Positions 34,701-61,759 of a DNA stretch of 64,000 bases are shown here, piece by piece. The notes beneath the pieces were generated by a model. The model was not told where the DNA came from. It made no database searches and saw nothing but the letters and a program-made list of their open reading frames with translations. Origin of the DNA: Scatophagus argus (Eukaryota; Chordata; Actinopteri; Scatophagidae); the NCBI RefSeq assembly GCF_020382885.2, contig NC_058512.1:441001-505000 (forward strand), read 5' to 3'. The first letter of the stretch is position 1; every line of letters starts with the position of its first letter. Position numbers and translations under genes: made by a program.

Positions 34701-36571
34701 CGTTCTTTCACCGTAGTTATTACGTGAACGGGAGGGACACGTCCTTGGAGGATTTTCTAGATCCTGAGGTTCTGGACACTCTGGCCTTAAAGACAAATGA
34801 GGTCCTGGAGGTAACGACAAGCGGACGGACACAGTGAGGTCTCGGCGTCTGATGAGTGTGATGTCCACATGTCTTCTCTGCTTGTTCAGGAAGTGAAGCT
34901 GGCGTCTCCGAGGAAGCCGGTGTGGCTGGGAGAGACGAGTTCGGCCTACGGAGGAGGAGCTCCAGGACTGTCGGACACGTTCGCAGCAGGATTCATGTGA
35001 GTTCGTGCAAGACGCGTCCAAACAGTGAATTTAGCTTTTTGAATTAATGAGTCACTTTTAATAAAAGACGGTCTTTGTCTGCTTCTGGCTTCTCAGGTGT
35101 GAGCGTTTGTTGTTTTCTTTCGTGTTGAAGCTCATATGTTTGAGTGTTGGATTGCTGGCAGATTTTGGCCTTTAACGACCTTTAAAGTGAGGGCAAAGAC
35201 TTGAATCTGGCATGAACAGTGACTGACTGTCAGGAGTTCAGGGCTCCTCAGGAGTCCCACGTGGACTTAATTAAGTTTAGTAATTACCCAGCAGCCCCAG
35301 TCTCATGACCAACCTTAAACTGGTCCTGCAGCTCACAGCAGGGCTCACGTGTGGTTGAAGGAGTCGGCTCAACATGCCGTGAGACGCGCTGCACGTGTTA
35401 GGAACACGTCTTGTTGTTAACGTGTTTCTTTGTGGTCTACAGGTGGCTGGACAAACTGGGCCTGGCAGCCAAACTCGGCCTGGATGTCGTGATGAGGCAG
35501 GTGTTGGTTGGCTCTGGGAGTTATCACCTGGTCGACGACAACCTGGATCCACTTCCTGTGAGACTTCTGTGATTTATTAGTCTCTTTATGTTTGACCTGA
35601 GTGACTCCAGATGTGCGTTTAATCTAAGAAGGTTCAGTTTGGTGTGGTGTTTATTTAAAGTTGCTGGAGGACTCGGGGAGCAGACGTCGCCTCCGGCAGG
35701 AGGAGGTGCAGGTTTGCAACGGCTAAAGCAGAGAGAACGTTTGACTTACGAAGTCACACATGATGAGTGCGTCTTTAATTCAACGATGTGAACACTTTCT
35801 CCACTTGTGTCCGGCCTTGTGCCTCCCTCTGTCTGACCTCTGAGTGTCTCTTCTCTCAGGACTACTGGTTGTCTGTCCTCTACAAGAGACTCGTGGGACC
35901 GGAGGTGCTAAGAGTTGAAGCATTTTCCGATTTTGGCCGAAGTAAACGAGTGCGGCTGTACCTGCACTGTGCCAACAGAAAGAGGTACTGACGTTTGGTT
36001 CTTAACTGACACCATGTCGTAACTGGTCGACTCACTGCGTTTCCTTCGCAGCTACAGACGCGGGACGGTCACGTTGCTGTCCATGAACCTGAGTGAGAAG
36101 CCGGCCAGCATCTCCCTTCCTGCGCTCCTCTCCTCCAGCACAGTGGAGGCTTTTGTTCTGCAGTCCGACCAGCCGGGGGAGGAGGGGCTCTACTCCAGGT
36201 GCCTTCAATGTGCCCATTTATCTCTGAGTTAGCCGGAAGCCTTCTCTCCCCGTGTCATGTGAAAAGTCACTCGCTCTTAATGTGAAGAAAAACCATGAAG
36301 TTCATGTGTTGGTTTGTTGTGTGTCTTCATGCAGAAATTTGATGTAACAAAAGTCAGTTTTTGCATCCTTTGAGCAGTGAACCATCATGACTCTGTGTGT
36401 GTTTTCTGAAGGTCCGTGACGCTGAACGGGGACGTGTTGAAGATGGTGGATGATAAAACTCTTCCTGACCTGAAGGGAAGGCGTCTCCCTCCAGCTCAGT
36501 GTCTGCAGCTTCCTGCGTACTCGCTGGCCTTCTTCGTGCTCACAGACGCTGAAGTTGCAGGCTGCGTGTGA
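31772..36571 (+). CDS. hpse: Heparanase
   Basis: A GH79 endo-beta-glucuronidase that cuts heparan sulfate. It is secreted as a proenzyme and matured in lysosomes. Twelve exons: 31772-32013, 32455-32579, 32811-32939, 33690-33863, 34164-34335, 34565-34612, 34717-34810, 34890-34996, 35443-35557, 35860-35984, 36052-36198 and 36412-36571. The total is 1638 nt and 545 aa (human 543). A signal peptide core ([14 protein letters not shown]) starts at an internal ATG at 31799; either start is possible. The acid/base Glu is in WELGNEPNS (about E224) and the nucleophile in [12 protein letters not shown] (E343). The linker between the 8-kDa and 50-kDa chains is about six residues shorter than human and very basic at the second cleavage region ([12 protein letters not shown]). 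The exon 3 acceptor was chosen at 32810 because it keeps the frame open and restores the family alignment. Confidence 0.94.
33010..33175. repeat. AAGTACTT-type diffuse fish repeat in hpse intron 3
   Basis: It shows the run CACGTACTTCTGCTTTACTCGAGTATTTCCATTTTATGCTACTT, then TTTTCACTCCACCACAGTTACTTTCTGGCTGCCTTGCAGATTAC. This is the order seen in a widely dispersed percomorph repeat. It is non-coding. Confidence 0.6.
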
Positions 36572-37410
36572 CCTCATCCTCAGACGGCGTGTTTGAACTG
36601 ACCGTCGTCGCTCCTGACGGCACAGAGACGACACTGAGGGCTGCTCATCACTGGACTAAATATGACTTTAACTTTGAATTGTGCATTTGGTGCTGTTTAT
36701 TTCGGGACAAACGGGTTTCTCTCACACAGCTAATGCTGAAGTGTCAGCTGAAGTGAAGTGTCTTATTTATAGAAAATAATGAAAAATATGTGACATAACT
36801 TCTACTACAACAAGCCTCATGCTAACAGCAGCACGCTAACAATCTGAAGGACTTTTCACACTCAGCCCAGGGCCAAGAAAGCTTTCACACAATCCAAAGT
36901 GGACTAACCCCGACTTTAGCTTGGGTCCGACCTGCAGCAGGTTAGCCCTGAGGTCACAAGTTGTCCCCTGAAAAACGACTAAACTCAGGGTCAAAAAATG
37001 CCAGAATGAAACAGGACTGAAGTAAACCAGAGACCTTGTGTGTCTTTGCAGGGGGAAGCTGAGTTATGTCCAGCTCAGCTCTGAGCTCGTGGCTAACAGC
37101 ATGTGTGAAATCTCTTTAGCATGTTAGCATGCTAACAGAGTGTGACTGTCACGTGGAGAGCAGATCCTCGTGTTCTACACAGAATATAACTGGGCCATCA
37201 GTTCTGCAGGTGTTTGACCATAAACCAAAGTGTTGGGCCCATTCACATGTTGGACTGATGGTGGCGCTAAATGAAAAGTCAGAGGATCATCATCATTTAT
37301 TTATCTGAGGTGGGCATGAATGTCTGGAGCACCTCTCATCACAGTCTGTCACAGAGCCAAAGTGGAGGACAGCAGAGCTAAAAATCAATAAATGTCAAAT
37401 CAGGTTTTGT
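36572..37410. other. hpse 3' region and convergent intergenic DNA
   Basis: The 3' flank of hpse meets the 3' end of the myosin light chain gene tail to tail. GTTAGCATGCTAAC-type words occur at 36825-36842, 36940-36950 and 37095-37137. No canonical AATAAA was found for hpse in the first 250 bp. No further gene is seen. Confidence 0.5.
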
Positions 37411-37416
37411 TTTATT
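37411..37416 (-). terminator. Myosin light chain polyadenylation signal
   Basis: AATAAA on the minus strand lies 40 bp beyond the stop codon of the light chain gene. Confidence 0.6.
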
Positions 37417-37455
37417 GATGCTTCTGAACCAAACTGCAGCAGATCAGCATTCAGG

Positions 37456-39259
37456 TTATTCTTCACGCTCCTCCCCGTGTGTGATGATGTAACACAGAGA
37501 TTTGTAGTCCAGGTTTCCTGCAGCGTCGATGTTGGACGACTGGAACATCTGCTTCACCTGCGGTTACACAGACTCATTAATGTCCGCTAATGACGGGAGT
37601 TACTGATGTAACTGCAGTTCTGTGATTCCTTAGACACTCTGATCACATTTCCTTTTGTACTTCACTCCCATTTTCTGCTACCTCAAGCTTCTACTGCATC
37701 ACATTTATTTGATCGCTTTACTTACTTTGGAGGCCCACACTCTTAACACAACATATAATCAACAAATCAGTCAGGATGTTCACATTTAGATTCAGATAAA
37801 ACTAATGTAACGTAAACAGCTTCTGCATATTCAGTACTTTTACTGTTGGTACTTTAAGTAGATTTTGATGCTCATATTTTTTGTACTTCAGCAAACGTCT
37901 GACTGCAGGACTTGTACCCCTAACAGTATGTCGACACAGTGGTATTCCTACTTGTACTTGAGTACACAATCTGAGAACAGTATTTCGGTAAGAACTGGGC
38001 GAACGCTGCATGTCAAACAGTTGATCCTACAGGGATTTTTACATTTGTTGAGAATGTGGCGGATTCTTTACCTCCTCAGGTGTGAACTTCTCTGCTTGTG
38101 TCATCAGCAGGTTCTGTAATCTGCAAAAACGCACAAAAAATCTGAACTTTTGAATTTCTCTGCATTTTTTAAGCTCTAAACACAAACACTGAAAACTTAC
38201 TCATCTTTGTGAATGAAGCCTCTGGCATCGTGATCGAACAGTTTGAAGGCGTTTAAGAGGGTGTCCTCAGGATCTGCACCTGCACAGGTAAACCAAAGAC
38301 AATCAGCTCAGCCAAGTGTTTTTACTCTGTGGTACAAGGTCTGAGTACTTCCACTGCTGGAGGCGGGTGAAGCTCCAAAAACATGGCTCCTACACCTCCC
38401 AGCATGCACATTTTCATCTTCCCTCTCAAAGCTTCTCACCGTGCAGCTTTTCTCCGAACAGGGTGAGGAACATGGTGAAGTTGATGGGACCGGTGGCTTC
38501 TCTCAGCATGTCCTCCAGCTCGTTGTCCTTTACACTGAGTTTCCCTGAGGGGACGGCACAAACGTCCATGTCAAAGTCAGCTCACATCTGATAGAAACCA
38601 GACTTTATTTAAAATCAGAGCTACAAACCCAAAGACGCGTATGTGTCCTTGAGATCTTCTTTATCGATGAAACCGTCCCGGTTCTGATCGATGAGGGTGA
38701 AGGCCTGAATTAAAAAGAAAGGTGTGTGACTACAAGATGGAGACGTGAAACGAATGTCTCGTGAGCGTGAGGACTTTACCTCTTTGAACTCTTGGATCTG
38801 AGTTTGTTCAAACATGGAGAAAACATTGGACGAAGCTCTCTGAGCTCTCTTGGCGCCTCCTTCCTTCTTCTTTGTCTTTCTGCTCGCCTGAAACACAAAC
38901 ACTTCACGGCTGTAAACTCGGACAGAGAAGAGCTGTCACATGTGGTGTGATGAAGCCAGAGGAAGAGGAGGCTGCACGAGAAGAACTTCTACTGTGAATT
39001 CAAAACTCAAAGACTCTTCGTTTCCTGTCTTGACTGGCAAAGAAAAGCAGCAAATGTTGGACAGTTTAGCCTGAAAAATGACTGGAACAATTCATTGATT
39101 ATCACAGTAGCCGGTACCAAATCTTCCCCCGATGGACTGATCGATTAATTAATCCCCACAGCAGCTCCTTTGCAGGTGATGGCTGTCATTATATGCATTA
39201 TATGATATCTAAAGCGATGAGACAGAACAGGAAGCTGCGACGAGTCGAGGACGTACCAT
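37456..39259 (-). CDS. Cardiac-type myosin regulatory light chain (MYL7/MYL2 family)
   Basis: An EF-hand subunit that wraps the myosin neck in striated muscle and is tuned by phosphorylation. Seven exons on the minus strand: 39259-39257 (initiator Met only), 38887-38780, 38704-38629, 38544-38440, 38279-38201, 38120-38072 and 37557-37456. The total is 522 nt and 173 aa. The Met-only first exon is the normal plan of sarcomeric regulatory light chains. A basic N-terminus ([17 protein letters not shown]) precedes the phosphorylatable serines in RASSNVF (about 20-21). The first EF loop [12 protein letters not shown] (43-54) keeps all calcium/magnesium ligands; the later loops are degenerate as usual. 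The ASRK start, FLTLFGEKL and [15 protein letters not shown] fit the atrial MYL7 better than ventricular MYL2, but the DGFIDKEDL block is MYL2-like. The exact paralogue name is therefore open. Confidence 0.85.
37640..37990. repeat. AAGTACTT-type diffuse fish repeat in light chain intron 6-7 region
   Basis: It contains TTGTACTTCACTCCCATTTTCTGCTACCTC and CTTCTACTGCATCACATTTATTTGA, then CAGTACTTTTACTGTTGGTACTTTAAGTA and TACTTGTACTTGAGTACACAATCTGAG. The order matches the copies at 9355 and 33010. It lies between the exons ending at 38072 and starting at 37557. Confidence 0.6.
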
Positions 39260-41400
39260 CGTCTCCGGCCGTCCTCTCTGTGATGCTGCAGTGAGTGACC
39301 CTCACGGTTTGGGACTTTAAATACAGCAGCTGTCTGGGATGCAGGGAGGGTGATGTGATGATAATCTGGATGAAGCAGGGCTCTTTGGGGACCAGCCGGC
39401 TCTAAGTGGGACCCCACAGCCCTGCGAAGTTGCCCTTACATGGACAAGATGTGTGATGAGGCCCTGGTCCCCAGGAGGCCCCGACAACTGCTGCTGCTGA
39501 TCACAACCTTTTAAAGGGTTTCTATTTGCAGTGTTTCGGCAGAGATGGAGGGAGGAGGCAGACGTTCTTCTCTCAGTTTCACACTTTTTAATTCTTTTAG
39601 CTGAGGTCAGTTTTAAACAGGAGATGAGTGCAAAGTTCTGTTTTGTGGACGACTTACTGCATGCAGTGGCTCCTCAGCTGGGTTTTAACCTGCCCTGAAG
39701 ACCCAAAACGTGCACACTCACCTCAGACTATCAACATTATAACCAAACTGTCTGGTGCTGTCCCATTCTGCTTCACCAGAGCCTGTTCTTCATATCATGT
39801 TTTAGTGAGTTTAACATTTCCTTCATTCAGAAATGACTGGCAGTAAAAGTGGGTGTCATTTAATTTGTCTGGAAATTAAATTAGCAAATGAACCTCATTT
39901 CAGCGGTGAAAGTGTGAGGCCAAAAGGAGACACTGAATGACTGAGCTACTTCAACGGCTAACAAGAAAGAAAAGACAAGAAGATCCCCTGAAGGGTCTGA
40001 ATGTTTTAACTTATAAAAATGTTTGCCAACACGGTCAAAACGTTTGAAACAGTTTGACGTCCACATGGTGGCGCTACAGTCATTCTGTTCAGCTCCTCAT
40101 GTTGTGTTCATGTGACATGCAGAAGTGTATAGAGTTTGTTTATAATGTGTGATTATAACGTGTTTATTACACTAAAGAGAGTTGGTAAGAGGCAGCTCTC
40201 ATTAGTCGTAACAGCAGGGTCTTCACCAGCTGAAACCCATCCGTAACCTGCAAAAACTCTGACAAACTGGAAGCCAAACTTCTTAGAAAAACCTAACAAT
40301 TAAATCTGCCTTTGTATGCTGTTAAAAGAGCTCACAGAAGACTCATCGTGACGTATTATGAATTAGCTGTGTGTACTCTTAAAGTCAGCATAAAGGCAAC
40401 CTAAGAGTTAACGCTTAATCTAACCAAAGTTTTATCTGTTAGGATGCAGACGCGCCCTCCCACTCCGTGTGTTTTTCCTGGAAAGCTGGGCTGATTCTAA
40501 AAGGTTCAATTCTTTTCAAAAGTGCCATTGTCAGAAATGTCAAATTAAACGGCATATTGACTAACAAGCAGACGGCGGGATAACTTTAATGTACTCGATT
40601 TTTCAGTGGAGTGAAGTATTTTTACACCTGTATGCTGCCAAATTTGGGTTATTCAGTTTAATTACTTAATTTTTTTTACTTTTGTTTCAAATTTAAAAGT
40701 ATTCAGTCCTTGAACTTAAGTAAAAGTATTAATATGACAGTGTTGAAATACTCTGTTACAAGTGAAAGTCCTGCATTCAGAATTTTATTTCAGTAAGACT
40801 ACAAAAGTCCATCAAAATACACTTTTAATTCATAATAATACATCCTAATTTATTTGCTGATTATGTTTGCATTATTAATCTGAATCTGCAGACTCATTAA
40901 AGTTATATAAAGTTATTATATAAATGCAGTTAAGTGAGACTATGTATTGTGGCAGAAGTACAAAAATAAGTCAAATGTACAATATTTCCTAATGAAAAGT
41001 AGTGAGGTAAAAGTAGAAAACGCTACTCAAGTACTTGAGTTCAGTACTTGGATAAATGTACTTTGTTACTTATAAATATTTTCTGTACTTATACAAATAT
41101 ATTAACTCGCATAATGACATTTCCTTGAGACACAGGGGAGTCATTCAGTATTTCTTCCCGCTCACATGAGTGTCTGCGGCTCAGCAGGCACTGAACGCGT
41201 CGCACTAATATCGCATTAATACTACACTACCCAGAGCCCCCCGCGTCGAGCCATGTTGTAGGAAATCCGCTTGCGGCGGATTATTGTAATCCGACAGGGT
41301 GTCTGGACGACACATCGGATCACGACAAAAAGCGGAGCCCAGCGGCCTGTAACAGACGCACCTCGTCTAAGAATAAAGGGATAAAGTTGAGATATGATCT
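39260..41400. other. Intergenic region between light chain gene and calcineurin gene
   Basis: The divergent genes are 2.5 kb apart. The DNA at 39260-39320 with ATACAGCAGC and GGGACTTTAAATAC is the probable muscle promoter side. Positions 40600-41090 are an AAGTACTT-rich repeat field. No coding exon is seen. Confidence 0.5.
40600..41090. repeat. AAGTACTT-type diffuse fish repeat
   Basis: It is dense in GTATTTTTACACC, AAGTAAAAGTATT, AAATACTCTG, CAAGTGAAAGTCCTGCATTCA, AAAGTAGAAAACGCTACTC and AAGTACTTGAGTTCAGTACTT. It is one of the longest copies in the window and is intergenic. Confidence 0.65.
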
Positions 41401-41439
41401 GACGCACTGCTCACTGCTCCTGAAGGCATCATCGGCGGT

Positions 41440-41765
41440 GCCCGGGCCGCTTCCTGGACCAGTCTATTCAACTGACAGACACTGACAGCGGCTTGGCATC
41501 ACTGCACCGCGGAGCAGAGGGGAGAGGAAAGGCTTAAATTTGTTAGTTAAAGAGCTCTCCTCCCTTCTCCCTTCCCCCGTCAGGTTTAACTCCAGCCCAG
41601 CTCGACTCGGTCGCCTTTGCGGAGCGAAGCGCTGCTGCTCCGAGCCGCTGACACACAGCTAGCTAGCGCGGCTAGCTCGCCCCAGCTAGCTAGCTAGGAA
41701 GGAATTTGTCAAGTTTAGTTAGGAATTCAGCAAATTCTCCGAGCCGCAGCCCACAAGGAGGGAGG
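41440..41765 (+). promoter_or_regulatory. ppp3cc promoter and 5' leader
   Basis: GC- and CpG-rich DNA immediately before the calcineurin start codon contains a pyrimidine-rich tract (CTCTCCTCCCTTCTCCCTTCCCCC, about 41551-41576). It also holds a cluster of CTAGCTAGC palindromes at 41658-41698. No TATA box is evident. This fits a broad CpG-type promoter. Confidence 0.5.
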
Positions 41766-58190
<16,425 letters not shown>

Positions 58191-58544
58191 ACCCCTCCCC
58201 CTTTCCTTCCTCTTATCTCCTCCTCTTCTTCCTCTCTTACACCCTTCCTTCCTTCCTTCCGTCCTTCCTTCTTGCTTCCTTTCCTTCCCCTCTTCTCTCC
58301 ATTAAGAGCAGGAGAAGTTCAGTCCGAGCGGCTCTCAACACGCTTAATTTATTTTATCATCTATTGAATATCATAGTTCCAGACTGAACAGGAGAAAACC
58401 TCAAGCGCACACGGGCTCGCTGAAGGCGCTCGGCCCAGCGGAATCCATTTTCTAACCAGGAGGCGGGACGACACCTTTCAGTTAGCGTTTGGCTTTGTGT
58501 TCAGGGAGGAAGTGACGCTCATTCAGACGCTGTGCTCGTGCCCT

Positions 58545-58835
58545 CACACACACACACTCACACACACACTCACACACTCAGACACACACACAGACACACA
58601 CACTCACTCACACTCAGACACACACACACACACACACACTCACACACTCAGACACACACACTCACTCACACTCAGACACACACACACACACACACACTCA
58701 CACACACACACACACACACAAATTCACTCTCACACACACACTCACACACACACACACACACACACACTCACTCACACAGACACACACACACACAGACACA
58801 CACACTCACTCTCACACACACTCACTCACACACAC
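58545..58835. repeat. Long compound (CA)n/(CACT)n/(CAGA)n satellite-like repeat
   Basis: About 290 bp made of ACAC with periodic ACTC and AGAC interruptions. It yields histidine/threonine-only frames that are not proteins. Confidence 0.95.
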
Positions 58836-59697
58836 GTGCGGATCATAAGTCCATCCTTTCTTATGCCAATGATAGTGTGACTGAGCTCTGAGGAGCGAGT
58901 ATTGACATTTATATTATATATGTATATTTTAATTGTTCCCTCTTTTCAATGTGATGTTTGTCTTTTTTTTTTACAACACAGATTTTGGGTGGGGGAGGGG
59001 TGAGGAGGAATTAAAGGGTTATTCCGCAGGATGTCCATTATGGTGGATGGTAATGGAAGTTTGACAACAAAGTCTTAATTCAGAGTCCAGTTTTTATTTT
59101 GTGCATGTTGATGATGCCGAGTCGCTCCGGTCGCTGGACCATGACTTAATATTTTAATGTCGGACAGCCCGGGTCCCGTTTTTGTGGCTTTGGTCAGCAG
59201 TTCTGTTGACAACACGGCTGAGATGTCGTTAAACGAAGTCTGATGGGTCGACCTTTCGGTTCACACGTCAGGCTAAACGTGTCGCTTTTGGCAAATGAAC
59301 TCATGTTTATCCACAGTCCCTGAACGCGTCGTAATGGTTTGAGTTTAGAAAGGCTGACGTGGATGAAGTGTTTCTGACCCACCAGACTTCGCTGATGTTA
59401 GCTTGTTGAGTGTGATGTCACATACAGAAATGTTCCTGGAAGACGTGTGGACAGCAGGTTTAACGGTTTTGTTCTTTGTTTTGTGAAGAGGCGGGTGGGT
59501 AAAGCATGTTGGGATTTCGGGAGCAGGGCCTCGTTTCTGACATATCTCACAGGATGTACAGAAACGGTTTAAAGATTAAAATCAAGATTGTTTTTCTTTA
59601 CAGCTGAATTTAAAAAAAAAAAAACAAAAAAAAACCTTTTTTGTCGAGTACATGTATTGCGAGGCCTCTCATTTATGTAGATGTTTCACTCCATTCA

Positions 59698-59703
59698 AAT
59701 AAA
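59698..59703 (+). terminator. ppp3cc polyadenylation signal
   Basis: AATAAA, followed by an A run and a GTGCTTGTGTGTCTG GT-rich element. This is a good 3'-end arrangement. Confidence 0.6.
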
Positions 59704-60524
59704 AAAACAGAAAAGTAAAAAGTGCTTGTGTGTCTGTTGAATGCTGCTCAAGGACGCCGTCTCCTCGTCCCCGTGCGGCGGCCAATGGCAGGCCGGCGTG
59801 GGAGGTGTTGCTTTGTGTGGCGCTGAAACATCTCCGGCTCCTGGCTTTCATGTGTGGGTCCATATGTCTCTTAGCAACACGAACCCTCCACGTCATCACC
59901 TGCAGCTCAGTGCAGATGAAGGAGCTCCACAGCGAGGCGGAAAAGGTCGGCGGTGGGGGAGTTTGAACACAGAAGCACAGGATCTGTCACGACGGCGGGC
60001 GAACGAACCACGACAGCACAAAGGTGTGAAACTGTAGTAACAAAAGAGTGAATTCAGCCAATCAGGAGCTGTCGTTTTGCTGTGTTACACAATAATGACA
60101 GAAAGTAAGAGCGATGAACCTTCACAATCTGCAGCAGTCATTCATTTCAAATCTCATTCAGAATCCTGAATCAAGAAATGGAAAAGTGACTTCATTTGTT
60201 GGAAACAAATAACTGTTTGAGTTTTGCACTTTTGCTTCGATCCTCAGATCAAAAATAGGACACTTGAAAGACGTGGCCGACTCATTTCTGATTTGTCTTC
60301 ACGCTGTGGTCCGAGCGCTGATGCTGGTGGTTGGTGGAGAAGGAGAGCGAGAGATTTGCGTTCGCTGCAGGCGTGAAGGGCAGCTCGGCTAAGTGTCCAA
60401 CACTGCTGAGACGTGTTGCCCAAAACCTTTAAAGCTTAACTGGAGGCTTGAATGTTTACTGCTCTGACAGCAGATAAGAAGAATGTTTTACTCCAAATCA
60501 TTTTTTTGTTTATTCATAAACGAA

Positions 60525-60650
60525 TATAACGTGGGAGAAACCGGAGCACCCGGAGTAAACCCTGCTTCCACAGCACACAAACACAGAAAGGCTCAGGACC
60601 GGGAATCGAACCCTCGCCTTCTGGTTACGTGCTCACACTACTGAGATGGG
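60525..60650 (-). mobile_element. tRNA-like SINE fragment
   Basis: Read on the minus strand it contains a perfect RNA polymerase III B box, GGTTCGATTCC (60602-60612). On the plus strand come GGGAGAAACCGGAGCACCCGGAG, CACAGAAAG and GGGAATCGAACCCT, the order of a very common fish tRNA-related repeat. No A box or full cloverleaf is present, so it is not a tRNA gene. Confidence 0.6.
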
Positions 60651-60768
60651 TCTGTGTTGAATTCAGCATTTAACCTAAATGATATTGATGCTGTTTCCTG
60701 GTCTGAAGAGTCCACCAAAGTGCTTGGAGATGACTTTGCCCACAGACGCCAAGAAAGTGCAGACGGCG

Positions 60769-61750
60769 TTACATTTTTTTTGGTGGTTTCCTGAGATGGT
60801 CTTTTAAAATGGAGACATTAAACTGACAAATCTGTGGTTTCTCTAAAGTGATTGAAAACAGCACCATGTCTGCATTGCCACACCTCTCACACAAATCCAT
60901 GAAAATGGCCTCGGTCAAGTTTTTCATCCCCTTTGGCTTGATGTGTTGGCGCATATCCAAACCGCTGACTTCGGCCCACGTTCTCTCAAAAAGCTGCTTC
61001 GTGACTTCATCTTTGTTTTTGGGCATCATCTTTGCCTTGTCGAATGCCCGCCAAACCAGAGTTCTTCGTTGGACGGCAGTCCCAGCCAAAGATACTGGAG
61101 TCTGTGCTGGTGTTGGTGACTTAGCGCCCATCAAAGTGCAGGTCACCCGTTGACTGTAATCCCCGGCCTGAGTGTCGAACCACCAGCCTATCAGTTCCAG
61201 GATTCTCCACGCCGTCCTGTGAGTTGTTCTCCTTGTAACTGGTTCTGGAGTAACCTCAGGCATCAGCCCATCGGTGATGTGATCGTAGAGGATTTCGTTA
61301 AGTTGCTTTGTGAATATCTGGTCTTCACCCCTGGAGATCTTTCTGAACGTCTGATGCACACAAAGCTCGTTTCCACCCTGTTGTTTTTCAGCCTCCAGAG
61401 AGTCGAGCAGGGAGTCAACACGATCCACGAGCGACCGCACTGACTGCCTGCGTTCGGCTTTGGAGTCCCGGTGGGATTTGGCCCTCAGTTCTGCTGCTTT
61501 GCGATGTATCAGCGCTTTGGCAAAGCATTGTGTTGCCCAGACTGGACTGAACGCGCTTCTCGGTCATGGCTACATCTTTGCTCTTGAGAACTGCCAGCGC
61601 GGCTTTCGACACAGTTTCCACTATGTCTAGAGCCACGTCTGCCAACATAGTTTGGCAGACAACATCAGGGGAACCTGATTTCAACAACCCCTACTGTTCC
61701 AGAGTCATCCTTTCAGAAACGGATTTGATTTTTACAACCTTTAGCAGGTT
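60769..61750 (-). pseudogene. Broken intronless gene of unknown family
   Basis: A long, compositionally normal protein frame (about 300 codons) reads on the minus strand from about 61735 to a stop at 60769. It has two lesions. One is an in-frame TAG at 61688-61693, just before SGSPDVVCQ. The other is a frame change near 61550, after DVAMTEKR; beyond it the frame continues as FSPVWATQCFAKALIHRKAA without a stop to the end. It is rich in charged helix-like segments (RRQSVRSLVDRVDSLLDSLE, KNLTEAIFMDLCERCGNADM). I recognise no domain. No introns or TATA box are seen. It could be a decayed retrocopy, part of a multicopy fish family or a transposon-carried gene; the frameshift could also be an assembly error. 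Confidence 0.5.
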
Positions 61751-61759
61751 CTGTTGGTT

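Larger units (their letters stand above)
58191..59703 (+). other. ppp3cc 3' untranslated region
   Basis: Non-coding sequence runs from the stop codon to a canonical AATAAA at 59698-59703. It includes a CT-rich stretch (58190-58300), a long CA compound repeat (58545-58835), T-rich and A-rich runs (58963-58972, 59610-59635) and no other gene. The single 1.5-kb span is inferred from the first good poly(A) hexamer. Confidence 0.55.

Noticed and set aside
58497-58891. Histidine/threonine-rich frames
   Set aside because: They are translations of the (CA)n compound repeat in the ppp3cc 3' untranslated region.
60602-60612. RNA polymerase III B box suggesting a tRNA gene
   Set aside because: There is no A box, acceptor stem or anticodon arm at the right distance. 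The flanks match a dispersed SINE-like repeat.
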